This document shows positions 16,490 to 25,502 of a DNA stretch of 64,000 nucleotides, piece by piece; the stretch's first letter is position 1; each line of letters starts with the position of its first letter. The DNA is from Akkermansia muciniphila (GTDB lineage Bacteria > Verrucomicrobiota > Verrucomicrobiia > Verrucomicrobiales > Akkermansiaceae): the NCBI GenBank assembly GCA_945874895.1, contig CAMCIC010000013.1, positions 1 to 64,000 on the forward strand. The letters run 5' to 3'. The notes under the pieces were generated by a model. It searched no databases. It worked only from the letters and a program-made list of their open reading frames with translations, and was not told the origin of the DNA. A program made the translations under genes and the position numbers.

Positions 16490-19264
16490 ATGCGCTTGTT
16501 TCTCCTCGATGGCATGGCTCTGATTTATCGTGCCCATTTCGCCTTCATCACCAATCCCATTCGCAACTCCAAGGGCATCAATACCTCCGCCCTTTACGGC
16601 TTCACGAACACGCTCCTCACCATCATCGAGAAGGAAAATCCAACACACCTCGGCGTGGCATTCGATACCCATGCGCCCACCGCACGTCACATCAAATTTC
16701 CCGCCTACAAGGCCCAACGCGATGCCACACCCGAGGAATTGCTCGCCGCGATTCCGCATGTGAAGCGACTCTGCCAAGCCTTCCAAATCCCAGTGCTCGA
16801 GCTCGATGGCTACGAGGCCGATGACATCATCGGCACCCTCGCTCACCGCGCAGATACCTGCGGCGATTTCCATACCTACATGGTCACGCCCGACAAGGAC
16901 TTTTCCCAACTCGTCACACCCACTACCTCGATCTGGCGCCCAGGCCGTAAGGGTACGGATCACGAGGTGCTTGATATGAACGCCATCCTGAGCCAGTGGG
17001 AAATCGTGCGACCCGCTCAGGTCATCGATATCCTCGGCCTCTGGGGTGATGCCGCCGACAACATTCCCGGCGTGCCCGGCGTAGGAGAAAAAACCGCAAA
17101 AAAACTCATCCGTGAATGGGACTCCATGGAAAACCTGTTAGCCCATGCCACACAGGTCAAAGGCAAACTCGGGGAAAATCTCATCGCCTATGCCGACCAA
17201 GCATTGCTCTCCAAAGAGCTCGCCACCATCCAGATCGATGTGCCCATCGCCTCATCTTGGGACGACCTGAAACTATCCAGCTACCACGAGGCGGACATCA
17301 AGGCCCTGTTCGGTGAATTTGAATTCCGCACTCTAACGAAACGGCTTTTTCCCGACTCTGGCCAAGCCACCGCACCCAAGGAAAATCCAACGGAATCACC
17401 CATCGCCACCCATCGCACCCTCCGCGACGTGGAGCACATCTATCAGATCGCAGATACTGCGGAAAAACAAACGGAACTCTTCACCGCACTCGCCGCCCAA
17501 TCCTCTTTCTGTTTCGATACGGAATCGACCTCGCTCGATCCCTTCGCTGCCGATCTGTTAGGCATCGCCTTCTGCTGGCAGGATCATGAGGCCTGGTATC
17601 TGCCGCTTACAACGTGCCAGAACCTGCCCGTGAAACTGTTAGAAATTTTCACGGCCAAGAGCCTGAAAATCGGGCACAACCTCAAATACGATCTCGCTCT
17701 GCTGCAGCAACAAGGCATTCCTTGCAGCGGTCCTTACTTCGATACCATGCTCGCCCACAGCCTGCTGCACCCGGATCAACGGCATGGCATGGATCGTTTG
17801 GCGGAAGCCTACCTCCACTATACTCCCATCAAGTTCACCGACATCGCCCAAGCGAATGATGCGGCGCATGCCAGCGATGATCTCTTTGCCTTCGCGGCGA
17901 GCCAACCGGCGAACAAAAAGGACTTGTCCGTGGCAAACATCCCGCTGGAAATCCTTGCCGAGTATGCGGCTGAGGATGCCGATGTCACCTGGCAACTCGC
18001 GCGCCTCCTGAGCGAGGAATTGAACTCCTCCGGTCAGCAAAACGTTTTCGAAACCATTGAATCCCCCTTGCTGCCTGTGCTCACACGCATGGAACAAGAA
18101 GGCATCGCCCTTGACACCGCAGGATTGCGGGAAATCGGCTTCGAGCTGCAACAGAATATCGATCAACTCACGAGCCGCATTCACCATCATGCGGGAGGGG
18201 TTTTTAACATCAACTCACCGAAACAACTCGGCGAGATTCTTTTCCATCGCCTACAACTCGCGGAAAAAGCCAAAAAAACGACTACGGGACAGTTCAAGAC
18301 CGATGAAAACACACTTCTTTCTCTTGAAGGCGCGCATCCCATCATTGCGGATATCCTGCAATACCGCGAGGCCAGCAAACTCAAGTCGACGTATGTCGAT
18401 GCACTGCCTGGACACATCCAGCCCAAGACTGGTCGCATCCACACGACCTTCCACCAACTCGTTGCAGCCACTGGTCGTCTCGCCTCCGCGGATCCGAACA
18501 TCCAGAACATTCCTGTTCGCTCCGATTTGGGGAAAAAAATCCGCAAGGCCTTCATCCCTGCTTCCGGTTGCACCTTGCTCAGTTGCGACTACTCGCAAAT
18601 TGAACTGCGCATCATGGCCGCCCTCTCCGGTGATGCTGGTATGATCGCTGCCTTCGAACAAAATCTCGACGTCCACACTGCCACCGCCGCCAAGGTCTAT
18701 GCCGTCTCTTTAGAAGAAGTCACACGTGAGATGCGAAGCCATGCCAAGATGGTAAACTTCGGCATCATCTATGGCATTTCCGCCTTCGGTCTCAGTCAAC
18801 GGCTTGGCATCCCGCGGGCCGATGCCGCGAAGCTGATCGATACCTATTTCGAGGAATACCCTAGCATCAAAGCCTTTATGGACGCCACCATCGCCCGCAC
18901 GCGCGAGCAAGGCTACATCGAGACCCTCAGCGGCCGCCGCCGTTACCTTCCTGACATTCATTCCTCTAACCAAAACATCCGCGGCAATGCCGAGCGCGCC
19001 GCCATCAATACGCCCATTCAGGGCACAGCGGCGGACATGATCAAACTCGCCATGATACGCGTGGCCGCCCTCTTGGATACGGGCTACCGTAGCCGCCTAC
19101 TCTTGCAAGTTCACGACGAACTCGTCTTCGATCTCCAACTGGACGAGCGAGAAACCCTGATACCACAAATCCTGGAGTTGATGCAAACCGCGCTGCCGCT
19201 CCCTCATCAGGTTCCCATCCTCGTCGAGGCAGGTACTGGCCCGAACTGGCTCGCGGCACACTGA
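16490..19264 (+). CDS. polA: DNA polymerase I
   Basis: 924 residues from the ATG at 16490 (MRLFLLDGMALIYRAHFAF), the usual start of the 5'-nuclease domain; the in-frame ATG at 16391 would add 33 atypical residues. Three parts are present. The 5'-3' exonuclease (about 1-290) has YEADDIIGTLA, VTPDKDFSQLV and the helix-hairpin-helix DNIPGVPGVGEKTA. The 3'-5' exonuclease (about 320-520) keeps DTES near residue 343, GHNLKYDLALL and AAEDADVTW, so proofreading looks intact. The polymerase domain has motif A DYSQIELR near 700, motif B KMVNFGIIYG near 753 and motif C VHDE near 875. It fills gaps in Okazaki-fragment maturation and excision repair. It stands alone after a terminator and converges on the PAP2 gene. 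Confidence 0.97.
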   Translation: MRLFLLDGMALIYRAHFAFITNPIRNSKGINTSALYGFTNTLLTIIEKENPTHLGVAFDTHAPTARHIKFPAYKAQRDATPEELLAAIPHVKRLCQAFQIPVLELDGYEADDIIGTLAHRADTCGDFHTYMVTPDKDFSQLVTPTTSIWRPGRKGTDHEVLDMNAILSQWEIVRPAQVIDILGLWGDAADNIPGVPGVGEKTAKKLIREWDSMENLLAHATQVKGKLGENLIAYADQALLSKELATIQIDVPIASSWDDLKLSSYHEADIKALFGEFEFRTLTKRLFPDSGQATAPKENPTESPIATHRTLRDVEHIYQIADTAEKQTELFTALAAQSSFCFDTESTSLDPFAADLLGIAFCWQDHEAWYLPLTTCQNLPVKLLEIFTAKSLKIGHNLKYDLALLQQQGIPCSGPYFDTMLAHSLLHPDQRHGMDRLAEAYLHYTPIKFTDIAQANDAAHASDDLFAFAASQPANKKDLSVANIPLEILAEYAAEDADVTWQLARLLSEELNSSGQQNVFETIESPLLPVLTRMEQEGIALDTAGLREIGFELQQNIDQLTSRIHHHAGGVFNINSPKQLGEILFHRLQLAEKAKKTTTGQFKTDENTLLSLEGAHPIIADILQYREASKLKSTYVDALPGHIQPKTGRIHTTFHQLVAATGRLASADPNIQNIPVRSDLGKKIRKAFIPASGCTLLSCDYSQIELRIMAALSGDAGMIAAFEQNLDVHTATAAKVYAVSLEEVTREMRSHAKMVNFGIIYGISAFGLSQRLGIPRADAAKLIDTYFEEYPSIKAFMDATIARTREQGYIETLSGRRRYLPDIHSSNQNIRGNAERAAINTPIQGTAADMIKLAMIRVAALLDTGYRSRLLLQVHDELVFDLQLDERETLIPQILELMQTALPLPHQVPILVEAGTGPNWLAAH

Positions 19265-19370
19265 CGATCCACCAAATCGCGCAGTGACCCTTTTCCCGTT
19301 GTCAAAAAAAGACGGGGCACCGCGGCCATGTCATTTCTCTGATGAATCCGATGAAGAAAATCCAATTTTA

Positions 19371-20510
19371 TCACGGATGGAGAGCATCTGCCTCCACCAG
19401 ATGACTCGCGCCCTTGCATACAATTTCGAGCGTTTGATCTTCCGGTTTTGTGATCGTGACGGACGATGTCAATTCCGTGAAAAAACCCTTGCGCACATCT
19501 TTGATCGTGAGGTCACCATTCGCATCGATGCGATGCTGGAATTTATTCGAACTGTTGGGCACTCCGAAGCCTTCAGCCCTTGCCGCAATATGGAACTTTT
19601 CTCCTTTCACCACCTTGACTTCCCCGTCGATATCGACAACCACCCTTTTCACAGAGGCGGAAGCAAGCGCGTTGGGAAACTTCCAAATTTCCTTGTAAGG
19701 AGTGCCCAGTAGACACAAAAGCATTCCTAGAGCAATCACAGGAGCGTAGCAAAAAAACTGCCAGGTGGGAACCTCACGCTTGAAGATCTGCCGAGGAATG
19801 TATTTCCGCCTATCCGAGAGACCCAACGCGTGGAATAACACGATGGCCACAAACCACATGATTGCAGCGGACCAGACGACATCTGATAGAAAATGCCCGC
19901 CCTGCGCAGCCCGGACCCATCCGAGTGCCAGACCGAGTGCGAGGCCAAAAGCAGCCGTCAAACAACGAGCCATTGTCATTCTTTGGGGAATGGCCAGAGC
20001 TACGGCAAAAAAGAAGAAGCCCATGGTCGCATGTCCACAGGGAAAGCTTTTCCCCTGCGACTCCCCCATCCAGACAAGGATGGGTTCAAAAGTTTGCGAT
20101 CCCCCAAACTCACGCAACTGGGAAGGACGCGGCCTGCCCCACAATCCTTTCAATAGGGCGTTGGCAATCAAACCAGATCCGACCAGCAGAGTGAGAACGA
20201 GATATCCTGCGATTTTCCTGTACTGAGCAAAGGCCATTCTACCGATGCCGAACAACAGAACTCCCAGAGCCGCCAAACCCACGAACAGTGCGGGAAGAAC
20301 TCCTAAGTTATAAATTCTCTCCACCCAAGGATGTTCCGCATAGCGCCATACAGATTTGTCCGCGTCCCAGAATCCGCGCTGCACGTGCACATCGAGATCG
20401 AAGATACGAATGCATATGGTCGCAAGTACAACGACCACTGCCGGTAAGATTATCGTGAGAAAAAATCCAGAATTACGCAACCGCACAAACCTAGCTATGC
20501 TTCCAGCCAT
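19371..20510 (-). CDS. PAP2-family membrane phosphatase with extra C-terminal beta domain
   Basis: About 379 residues from the ATG at 20510; another ATG at 20564 is possible but would run into the divergent gene. Membrane segments span most of residues 1-270. The three PAP2 phosphatase motifs are present: KGLWGRPRP, PCGHATMG (Cys in place of the usual Ser) and RAAQGGHFLSDV. The family removes phosphate from lipid phosphates such as undecaprenyl pyrophosphate or lipid A (LpxE/LpxF types). After the last membrane helix, about 110 residues (from WKFPNALASASVKRVVVDID onward) form a soluble, beta-rich tail resembling the putative adhesin or head-GIN domains of DUF2807/DUF4097 type. This tail is not part of a standard PAP2 enzyme. 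The neighbouring lipid glycosyltransferases favour an envelope lipid as substrate (inference). Confidence 0.85.
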   Translation of the reverse strand: MAGSIARFVRLRNSGFFLTIILPAVVVVLATICIRIFDLDVHVQRGFWDADKSVWRYAEHPWVERIYNLGVLPALFVGLAALGVLLFGIGRMAFAQYRKIAGYLVLTLLVGSGLIANALLKGLWGRPRPSQLREFGGSQTFEPILVWMGESQGKSFPCGHATMGFFFFAVALAIPQRMTMARCLTAAFGLALGLALGWVRAAQGGHFLSDVVWSAAIMWFVAIVLFHALGLSDRRKYIPRQIFKREVPTWQFFCYAPVIALGMLLCLLGTPYKEIWKFPNALASASVKRVVVDIDGEVKVVKGEKFHIAARAEGFGVPNSSNKFQHRIDANGDLTIKDVRKGFFTELTSSVTITKPEDQTLEIVCKGASHLVEADALHP

Positions 20511-20608
20511 CAAAAGGTCAACGGAAAATCGTGGTTGAATTCGTTGCAAGAAATCTCTTGCCATGTTGCAGAAAATCCGCGTCACTTCGACAGCTTTCGC
20601 CCGTATCC

Positions 20609-21376
20609 GTGACTTTGCAAAAATCATTTCGCTCCTCATGGAGAGCCTGCTTGTGCGGCATCCGTAAATACGGTGCAAAATCTCTCGCATGGTGGCTGGT
20701 TTTCAGTCTAACCAGCGTATTATTGCTCTGTCAGTATGACGAACATGCCGTCCTATACGCCACAAAGTTCGGGCTCGGCTGGTTCACAAACGAGAGACTG
20801 AAGCTGGCAGCTCGTGTGATTCACAGTTACGGCGACATCGAAATCTTTGTCGTCGCTCTGGGCTTGATTCTCTATGCCATCGGAAAGATCCGTTCCAATG
20901 CTTATTTCACCCGGACTGCTAGCTCGTTGTTTTTAGCAGGTGCCATGGCGGGTATCGGTGTTCAGGTCATTAAGTTTAGTGTCGGCCGACCCCGCCCACC
21001 TCTTGTTCAACAAGGAAAGGCCCATGCCTGGTCTTTCGCAGGCCCAACATTGAGCGCCAAGTATCGCTCGTATCCCAGTGGCCATTCGACAAGTGTCGCT
21101 ACCGCGGCGACCGTAATCGCTCTGGCTTTTCCCCGCATGATCCCGCTCGCCATTGCCACTGCGTTCCTAGTCGGAGCCTCGCGAGTGATTCATAACTATC
21201 ACTATCCTACCGATGTTCTCAGCGGATTGGCATTCGGCATGGCGGTAGGAGGCATCTGCGCACGTCATTTGGCACGATTGCGCGAACGCTTGCATCGCAG
21301 GGCTCAATGGCTTGCTTCCTCAGGTCGCCAAAAAACGAGTTCCACCCAAGAGCTATCTGCTGCCGACCAGCCTTGA
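20609..21376 (+). CDS. PAP2-family membrane phosphatase
   Basis: About 255 residues if started at the GTG at 20609; a further GTG at 20531 is in frame but its product looks like antisense of the opposite gene. Hydrophobic helices alternate with the PAP2 motifs KFSVGRPRPP, YPSGHSTSVATAA and SRVIHNYHYPTDVLSG, which carry the Lys/Arg, Ser-Gly-His and Arg-His-Asp catalytic residues. The protein ends in a basic cytoplasmic-type tail. It diverges from a second, different PAP2 gene. Its last 73 bases overlap the end of the convergent ArnT-type gene, an unusual 3'-to-3' overlap in which both frames appear real. It may act on lipid A phosphate, undecaprenyl pyrophosphate or phosphatidylglycerophosphate; the sequence does not decide. 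Confidence 0.87.
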   Translation: MTLQKSFRSSWRACLCGIRKYGAKSLAWWLVFSLTSVLLLCQYDEHAVLYATKFGLGWFTNERLKLAARVIHSYGDIEIFVVALGLILYAIGKIRSNAYFTRTASSLFLAGAMAGIGVQVIKFSVGRPRPPLVQQGKAHAWSFAGPTLSAKYRSYPSGHSTSVATAATVIALAFPRMIPLAIATAFLVGASRVIHNYHYPTDVLSGLAFGMAVGGICARHLARLRERLHRRAQWLASSGRQKTSSTQELSAADQP

Positions 21377-22950
21377 ACCGTCATAGCGCCATCGGGGATA
21401 GAGAGACCTTTTGCGCCATCTTTCGCCTCGGGCCGCTCGCCCCTCCAAATCGCCAAACATGTTTTACCGTCCGCCCGCCAGCGCCTTTTGATGGATACAC
21501 AGAAATCGGCATCTGGGGGGAATTCTTTCTGAAAAACCCATTGATGGGAGCCATACCAGACCAGACTGGGCTCGGTAAATCCAACTGCCGCAGGATGATG
21601 AAACTCGCCTCCCGATTTTTTTATCAATCGCTTGACCGCATGAACCTCCGATGCGTTATGAGCCATGACTTGAAAACCGATTACAGCAAATGCCATAGCA
21701 GCAAATGGAAGAATCCGGCGGTTCAGCCCCACTGCGAGCGATGCGAGCGAAATGCCAGTGAGCACCATCGCGAGACCAGCAAGCATTCCGGATAGCGCTG
21801 AATCGAACGCCACTGCCTTGACCGAACCATACGTGATGACGATGGCAAGAAGGCCAAAAATCGTGAACGGCAAAGCCGCGAGAATGAGCCTTGCTCTTTT
21901 CAGCCCCTTATCCCAACCCTTCGCCAATAGCAAAAAGAGAGCGGGATAGGCGGGCAGGATGTAATGGGGCAGTTGAGTCGCGTATCCAGAAAAAATCAGG
22001 ATCGGCGCGATGGTCCAGCAAGCTAAAAAGCGAGAATCTCGCTCAGGTTCGCGTGCCGCTGCGAAAGCACCCGCAAGCGCTCCTGTCCAAGGAGCAAAAA
22101 ATAGCGGCAGGACGATCAGATAATAAATCCCAGGAATCACTTTCCTATGATTGAATCCTTGCAGTCCACGGTCTACCACGTGAGTCCCGATCCCTACTTC
22201 AAAAAACAAGCCCCGCGTGGCGAGCAGCGCAGGTATCCCCCACAGTGCCACGAGCCCCAGAGCAGGCAACTGCGCCCATGCCCAGAATCCGAGCATCTTG
22301 CGCGCCATTTTCTGATCGGGCGCACCCTTCCACTTTTCCCAAACGAACAGAAGCAACAATGCCGCTAGGGGGACGACGATAGCCAAAGGTCCTTTGGCCA
22401 AAAACCCCAACCCCATCGAAAGCCAGAGGACGTGAAACCATCGGCTTTTCAGGAGAGAACTTTCTTCCGTCTTGGCACTTCCCAATTCCCAAAAAGCTCG
22501 CATGGTGACGATCAGCATCACGAGCATGTGCATGTCAGCCACCGCGATCCTGCCGTGAATCATCACCTGAAGGCATGTCAACCACCCGCCTGCTGCCAGG
22601 GCGCACTTTCCTGAAGGTAAGCCCAAGCGCCTGGCGAAAGCATAGATCAACCACATGGAGGCCAAGGCGGATAGAACCGTGGGCATACGCACCGCCATTT
22701 CTGTTTCTCCGAGGATGCTCAACCATGGCGACATGAGCCAGTAGGTGAGCGGCGGCTTGTCGAATCGAAATCCGCCATTGAACCAAGGCACCACCCAATC
22801 ACTTCGCTCCATCATCTCCACCGCCGCCCGAGAAAAACGCGGTTCATCGCGATCCAACAAAGGCAGATCACCGATGCCCGGGAATAAAAAGAGAAAACCT
22901 GCCAAGAGCAGGATGCCTATCCACTTGCGGTCACTCATCTGCCCTGCCAT
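21304..22950 (-). CDS. ArnT-type GT-C glycosyltransferase (GT83/PMT_2 superfamily)
   Basis: 548 residues with about a dozen hydrophobic helices and a C-terminal soluble part. The N-terminal loop carries the ArnT/PMT signature: LDRDEPRFSRAAVEMMERSD, VVPWFNGG and FRFDKPPLTYWL, with the acidic pair expected to bind the metal and lipid-linked sugar. Enzymes of this type take a sugar from a polyprenyl phosphate on the periplasmic side and add it to lipid A, LPS core or protein. It is the last gene of a minus-strand operon and overlaps the LAB_N gene by 20 bases, suggesting coupled translation. The sugar is probably the one made by the upstream epimerase and GT2 genes (inference). It may be an Rgt-like galacturonosyl transferase rather than an aminoarabinose transferase, since no aminoarabinose synthesis genes are seen. 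Confidence 0.85.
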   Translation of the reverse strand: MAGQMSDRKWIGILLLAGFLFLFPGIGDLPLLDRDEPRFSRAAVEMMERSDWVVPWFNGGFRFDKPPLTYWLMSPWLSILGETEMAVRMPTVLSALASMWLIYAFARRLGLPSGKCALAAGGWLTCLQVMIHGRIAVADMHMLVMLIVTMRAFWELGSAKTEESSLLKSRWFHVLWLSMGLGFLAKGPLAIVVPLAALLLLFVWEKWKGAPDQKMARKMLGFWAWAQLPALGLVALWGIPALLATRGLFFEVGIGTHVVDRGLQGFNHRKVIPGIYYLIVLPLFFAPWTGALAGAFAAAREPERDSRFLACWTIAPILIFSGYATQLPHYILPAYPALFLLLAKGWDKGLKRARLILAALPFTIFGLLAIVITYGSVKAVAFDSALSGMLAGLAMVLTGISLASLAVGLNRRILPFAAMAFAVIGFQVMAHNASEVHAVKRLIKKSGGEFHHPAAVGFTEPSLVWYGSHQWVFQKEFPPDADFCVSIKRRWRADGKTCLAIWRGERPEAKDGAKGLSIPDGAMTVQGWSAADSSWVELVFWRPEEASH

Positions 22951-23302
22951 TTTTCATGTTTCGTAAATCCAGATACAAATTGTATACCGATACAAATGCG
23001 GGGAAAAGGTTGGACAAGATGCCGACGGAATCATTTTTCCCGAAAATAAAATAAGACAGCAGGCAAACGGAACCGAGCACCGACATGATCCAGAAGATGC
23101 GCGGCATTTTTACCTGCTTGGCACGACGCGATGCCAGCATTTGCGGAAGCCAGCGACCGCCAAACATCAACACACCCACGTATCCAATCAGTTTCCATGG
23201 TACAATCACGATGGAGCGACCAAGGAAATCACCCTCCCAGATCGGGCTTTGCATGAATGACGTCGAGCCGATCACATCCAGCATCATGGCCGAGGTCGTC
23301 AT
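22931..23302 (-). CDS. Lipid A biosynthesis N-terminal (LAB_N) domain membrane protein
   Basis: 123 residues with three hydrophobic helices. The signature of the LAB_N family (a small domain distantly like MtN3/SWEET helices) is visible in [40 protein letters not shown] and [15 protein letters not shown]. The start ATG overlaps the GT2 stop in an ATGA, and its end overlaps the ArnT-type gene, so the three are translationally coupled. LAB_N proteins are often encoded between a GT2 polyprenyl-phosphate sugar synthase and a GT-C transferase. The exact biochemical role is not settled; a membrane anchor or flippase-like partner for the soluble GT2 enzyme is plausible here, because that enzyme lacks membrane helices. 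Confidence 0.85.
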   Translation of the reverse strand: MTTSAMMLDVIGSTSFMQSPIWEGDFLGRSIVIVPWKLIGYVGVLMFGGRWLPQMLASRRAKQVKMPRIFWIMSVLGSVCLLSYFIFGKNDSVGILSNLFPAFVSVYNLYLDLRNMKNGRADE

Positions 23303-24009
23303 TTCACCACCTCCTTTGCTGTGGTTTCTTCGACATCAAAACGCACCTTGCGTTTCAAAATCCAAGACACGCCAAAAAGATCGTGGATGCCGCGCAGGGC
23401 TCGATCGAAATTCGTGTATTTGCTGGTGCCGGCAAGCCGCTCCCGATGGTTCACCGCAACTTCGGAAAAATGATATCCGGCTTGCAAGAGCAGTGCGGGA
23501 ATGTAGCGATGCATGCCGTTGAAAGGGATCAGGTGCTCGACACATTCGCGACGCATCATCTTTAATGAGCAACCCGTATCACGCACTCCATCATTCAAAA
23601 AAGCGCGGCGTATCGCATTTGCCGCACGAGACGCGATTCGGCGAGACTTGGTATCTTTGCGCACAGCGCGGTAACCACAAACAAAGTCATGACCTTTGCT
23701 CGACAATTCGTCAAAGAGCTTGGGGAAGTCCGCTGGATCATTTTGCCCATCGCCATCCATCAGCCCGATCCACTCGCAGGTGGCCGCTTTCATCCCCGCA
23801 TACATCGCAGAGGATTGACCGCGATTGACTTTACCAGCTAGCACCCGCACACGAGGACTGCATCGCAGAAGCTCAAGCCGCGTTTTGTCCGCTGAGCCAT
23901 CATCGACCGCTATGATTTCGGCATCTGGGTTGGTTCTGATGACTTCTTCCAGCACCGCAGCGGCGTTTTCTTCTTCATTGTAAAAAGGGATGACTATCGA
24001 GTATTTCAT
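23299..24009 (-). CDS. GT2 polyprenyl-phosphate sugar transferase (DPM1/ArnC/RgtE type)
   Basis: 236 residues forming a single GT-A fold: [20 protein letters not shown] at the N-terminus, [12 protein letters not shown], the metal-binding DGDGQNDP near residue 105, and [14 protein letters not shown] in the acceptor region. It lacks the C-terminal membrane helices found in ArnC and many RgtE proteins, and so resembles dolichol-phosphate mannose synthase DPM1. It would charge undecaprenyl (or dodecaprenyl) phosphate with a sugar from UDP or GDP, making the donor for the two GT-C enzymes in the same operon. It starts 11 bases after the upstream GT-C stop and overlaps the LAB_N gene by 4 bases. 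The sugar identity is inferred only from the linked epimerase. Confidence 0.88.
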   Translation of the reverse strand: MKYSIVIPFYNEEENAAAVLEEVIRTNPDAEIIAVDDGSADKTRLELLRCSPRVRVLAGKVNRGQSSAMYAGMKAATCEWIGLMDGDGQNDPADFPKLFDELSSKGHDFVCGYRAVRKDTKSRRIASRAANAIRRAFLNDGVRDTGCSLKMMRRECVEHLIPFNGMHRYIPALLLQAGYHFSEVAVNHRERLAGTSKYTNFDRALRGIHDLFGVSWILKRKVRFDVEETTAKEVVK

Positions 24010-24020
24010 GATTGCTTGGA

Positions 24021-25502
24021 TCAGTGAGGATTTTCGCCAATCTGGGGCCAGTGAGCCAGTGGTTTGGATCGGTAAAAATGGAATTTCTGCTCAGGCCGTG
24101 CGGGATGCAGGGGGACGGAAGCCAGATACTCCGCACCATCAAAGACATCCGGTGGCGTGCGCGGAGCGTTTTTCGCGCCTTTGTCTTCCACCACTAACAA
24201 GAGATTTGCCTGGGTGGGTGGCGCGTTCCAAAGATCGTATTGGGAGCGTATTTCCCCACTATCATTCCATAGCCATACGGAGGGATGATCGTGAAGATGA
24301 AAAGCCAAGTGTGAGGCACTGAAACGATGTCCGATGACGACGATCGCGTCATCTTGGCGCCTGAAACGATCCAATGATGCTGCCAATTCTTTGTATCCCT
24401 CCCACCCACGCAGCTGAGGTTTGATCCATCCGTATTGATAAATCGTATTCATCAAAAACGGCACGGTCATAGCGATCAGTGTCATGGAGAGGGAAATGCA
24501 GAAAGCCCATTTCCAGAATTTCTTTTTGCTCTGAAAGAGCAGGAAGGCCATGACGACCAGCGGCGAAATGTAGACGATAGGCCAATTCGGATTCACTTGC
24601 TGCCGCAGCGTCATCAAAGCACAAAAGCAAAAGGGCAGCGCTCCCCATATCCAAAAAAACTGGATGGCTTGGGTTTGGCTGCGTAGGGCCCTGGATACGC
24701 TGGCGACCGCCATGAGGCAAAGGATGAAAACCACGGGCGAGACGAGCAGTGCCGTCACTCCGAACAATTCTCCGATGCGAGAAAGAAATGGCCCAAGGCC
24801 TAATTTCGCAGGCGCGAAATGATGGGCGGTATGTTGGAACGTGATCCAATCATTGGAATAATTCCACATCAACGATGGCACCAGAACCACGAGAGATCCC
24901 ACACTGGCGGCGAACAGTTCCCAGCGCCTCAACAAATCGCGCCGCATCCATACTGCGGTAATCGCAAGCAAAATGATCTGCATCATCATCATTTGCTTGA
25001 AAAGTGATCCCATGCTGATGGCCAACCAAAGATGAAAAAAATGCGAACCCTTCGGTTTTTCCTCATGCATGATTCGCGCGATCATCCATAAGCCCCCATT
25101 CCAGAAAAACACCAGCGGGGCGTCCGTCGTCAGGAAAGACCCAAGCAACAGATTACCAGGCGAAAGGACGAGAATGCAAGCTGCCGATCGCGCGATGGTA
25201 TCGCCAGAAAATTTCCTCACCGCGAGGAAGAGAAATGCCACGCTCGACGTAGCCAACAGCGCAGCGCACGCTTTGATGCCGTATGCCGATTGACCACCAA
25301 GCTCAGCAACCAACCTGTGGAGCCATGCGATACCGGGCGGCTTGCTAAAATAACCCCAGTCGAGCTTACGCCCCCAGTCCCAATAGTAGGCCTCGTCCCC
25401 CACGATGCCGATCGGTTCGCAGGCGTGCCAAAATAGGCGCAGGAATAAGATCAATGCTAAGATGGCCCACATTGCGCCGCGTTTTGCAAACAAATCTCTC
25501 AT
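24021..25502 (-). CDS. GT-C glycosyltransferase of the PMT_2/GT39-like group
   Basis: 493 residues starting at the ATG at 25502, which shares an ATGA with the stop of the upstream epimerase; an earlier in-frame ATG at 25529 would give a longer overlap and is less likely. Many membrane helices follow. The first periplasmic loop has [20 protein letters not shown] then PPGIAWLH, the acidic and KPP motifs of polyprenyl-phosphate-sugar-dependent transferases. Several DolP-mannose or Und-P-sugar transferases share this arrangement. It is the second GT-C enzyme of the operon, so one sugar could be added at two sites, or the two enzymes could use different acceptors. The acceptor is unknown. Confidence 0.85.
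   Translation of the reverse strand: MRDLFAKRGAMWAILALILFLRLFWHACEPIGIVGDEAYYWDWGRKLDWGYFSKPPGIAWLHRLVAELGGQSAYGIKACAALLATSSVAFLFLAVRKFSGDTIARSAACILVLSPGNLLLGSFLTTDAPLVFFWNGGLWMIARIMHEEKPKGSHFFHLWLAISMGSLFKQMMMMQIILLAITAVWMRRDLLRRWELFAASVGSLVVLVPSLMWNYSNDWITFQHTAHHFAPAKLGLGPFLSRIGELFGVTALLVSPVVFILCLMAVASVSRALRSQTQAIQFFWIWGALPFCFCALMTLRQQVNPNWPIVYISPLVVMAFLLFQSKKKFWKWAFCISLSMTLIAMTVPFLMNTIYQYGWIKPQLRGWEGYKELAASLDRFRRQDDAIVVIGHRFSASHLAFHLHDHPSVWLWNDSGEIRSQYDLWNAPPTQANLLLVVEDKGAKNAPRTPPDVFDGAEYLASVPLHPARPEQKFHFYRSKPLAHWPQIGENPH

Noticed and set aside
15866-16963. Minus-strand frame antisense to the LysM and polA genes
   Set aside because: polA and LysM motifs are unambiguous on the plus strand; the antisense product has no recognisable domain.
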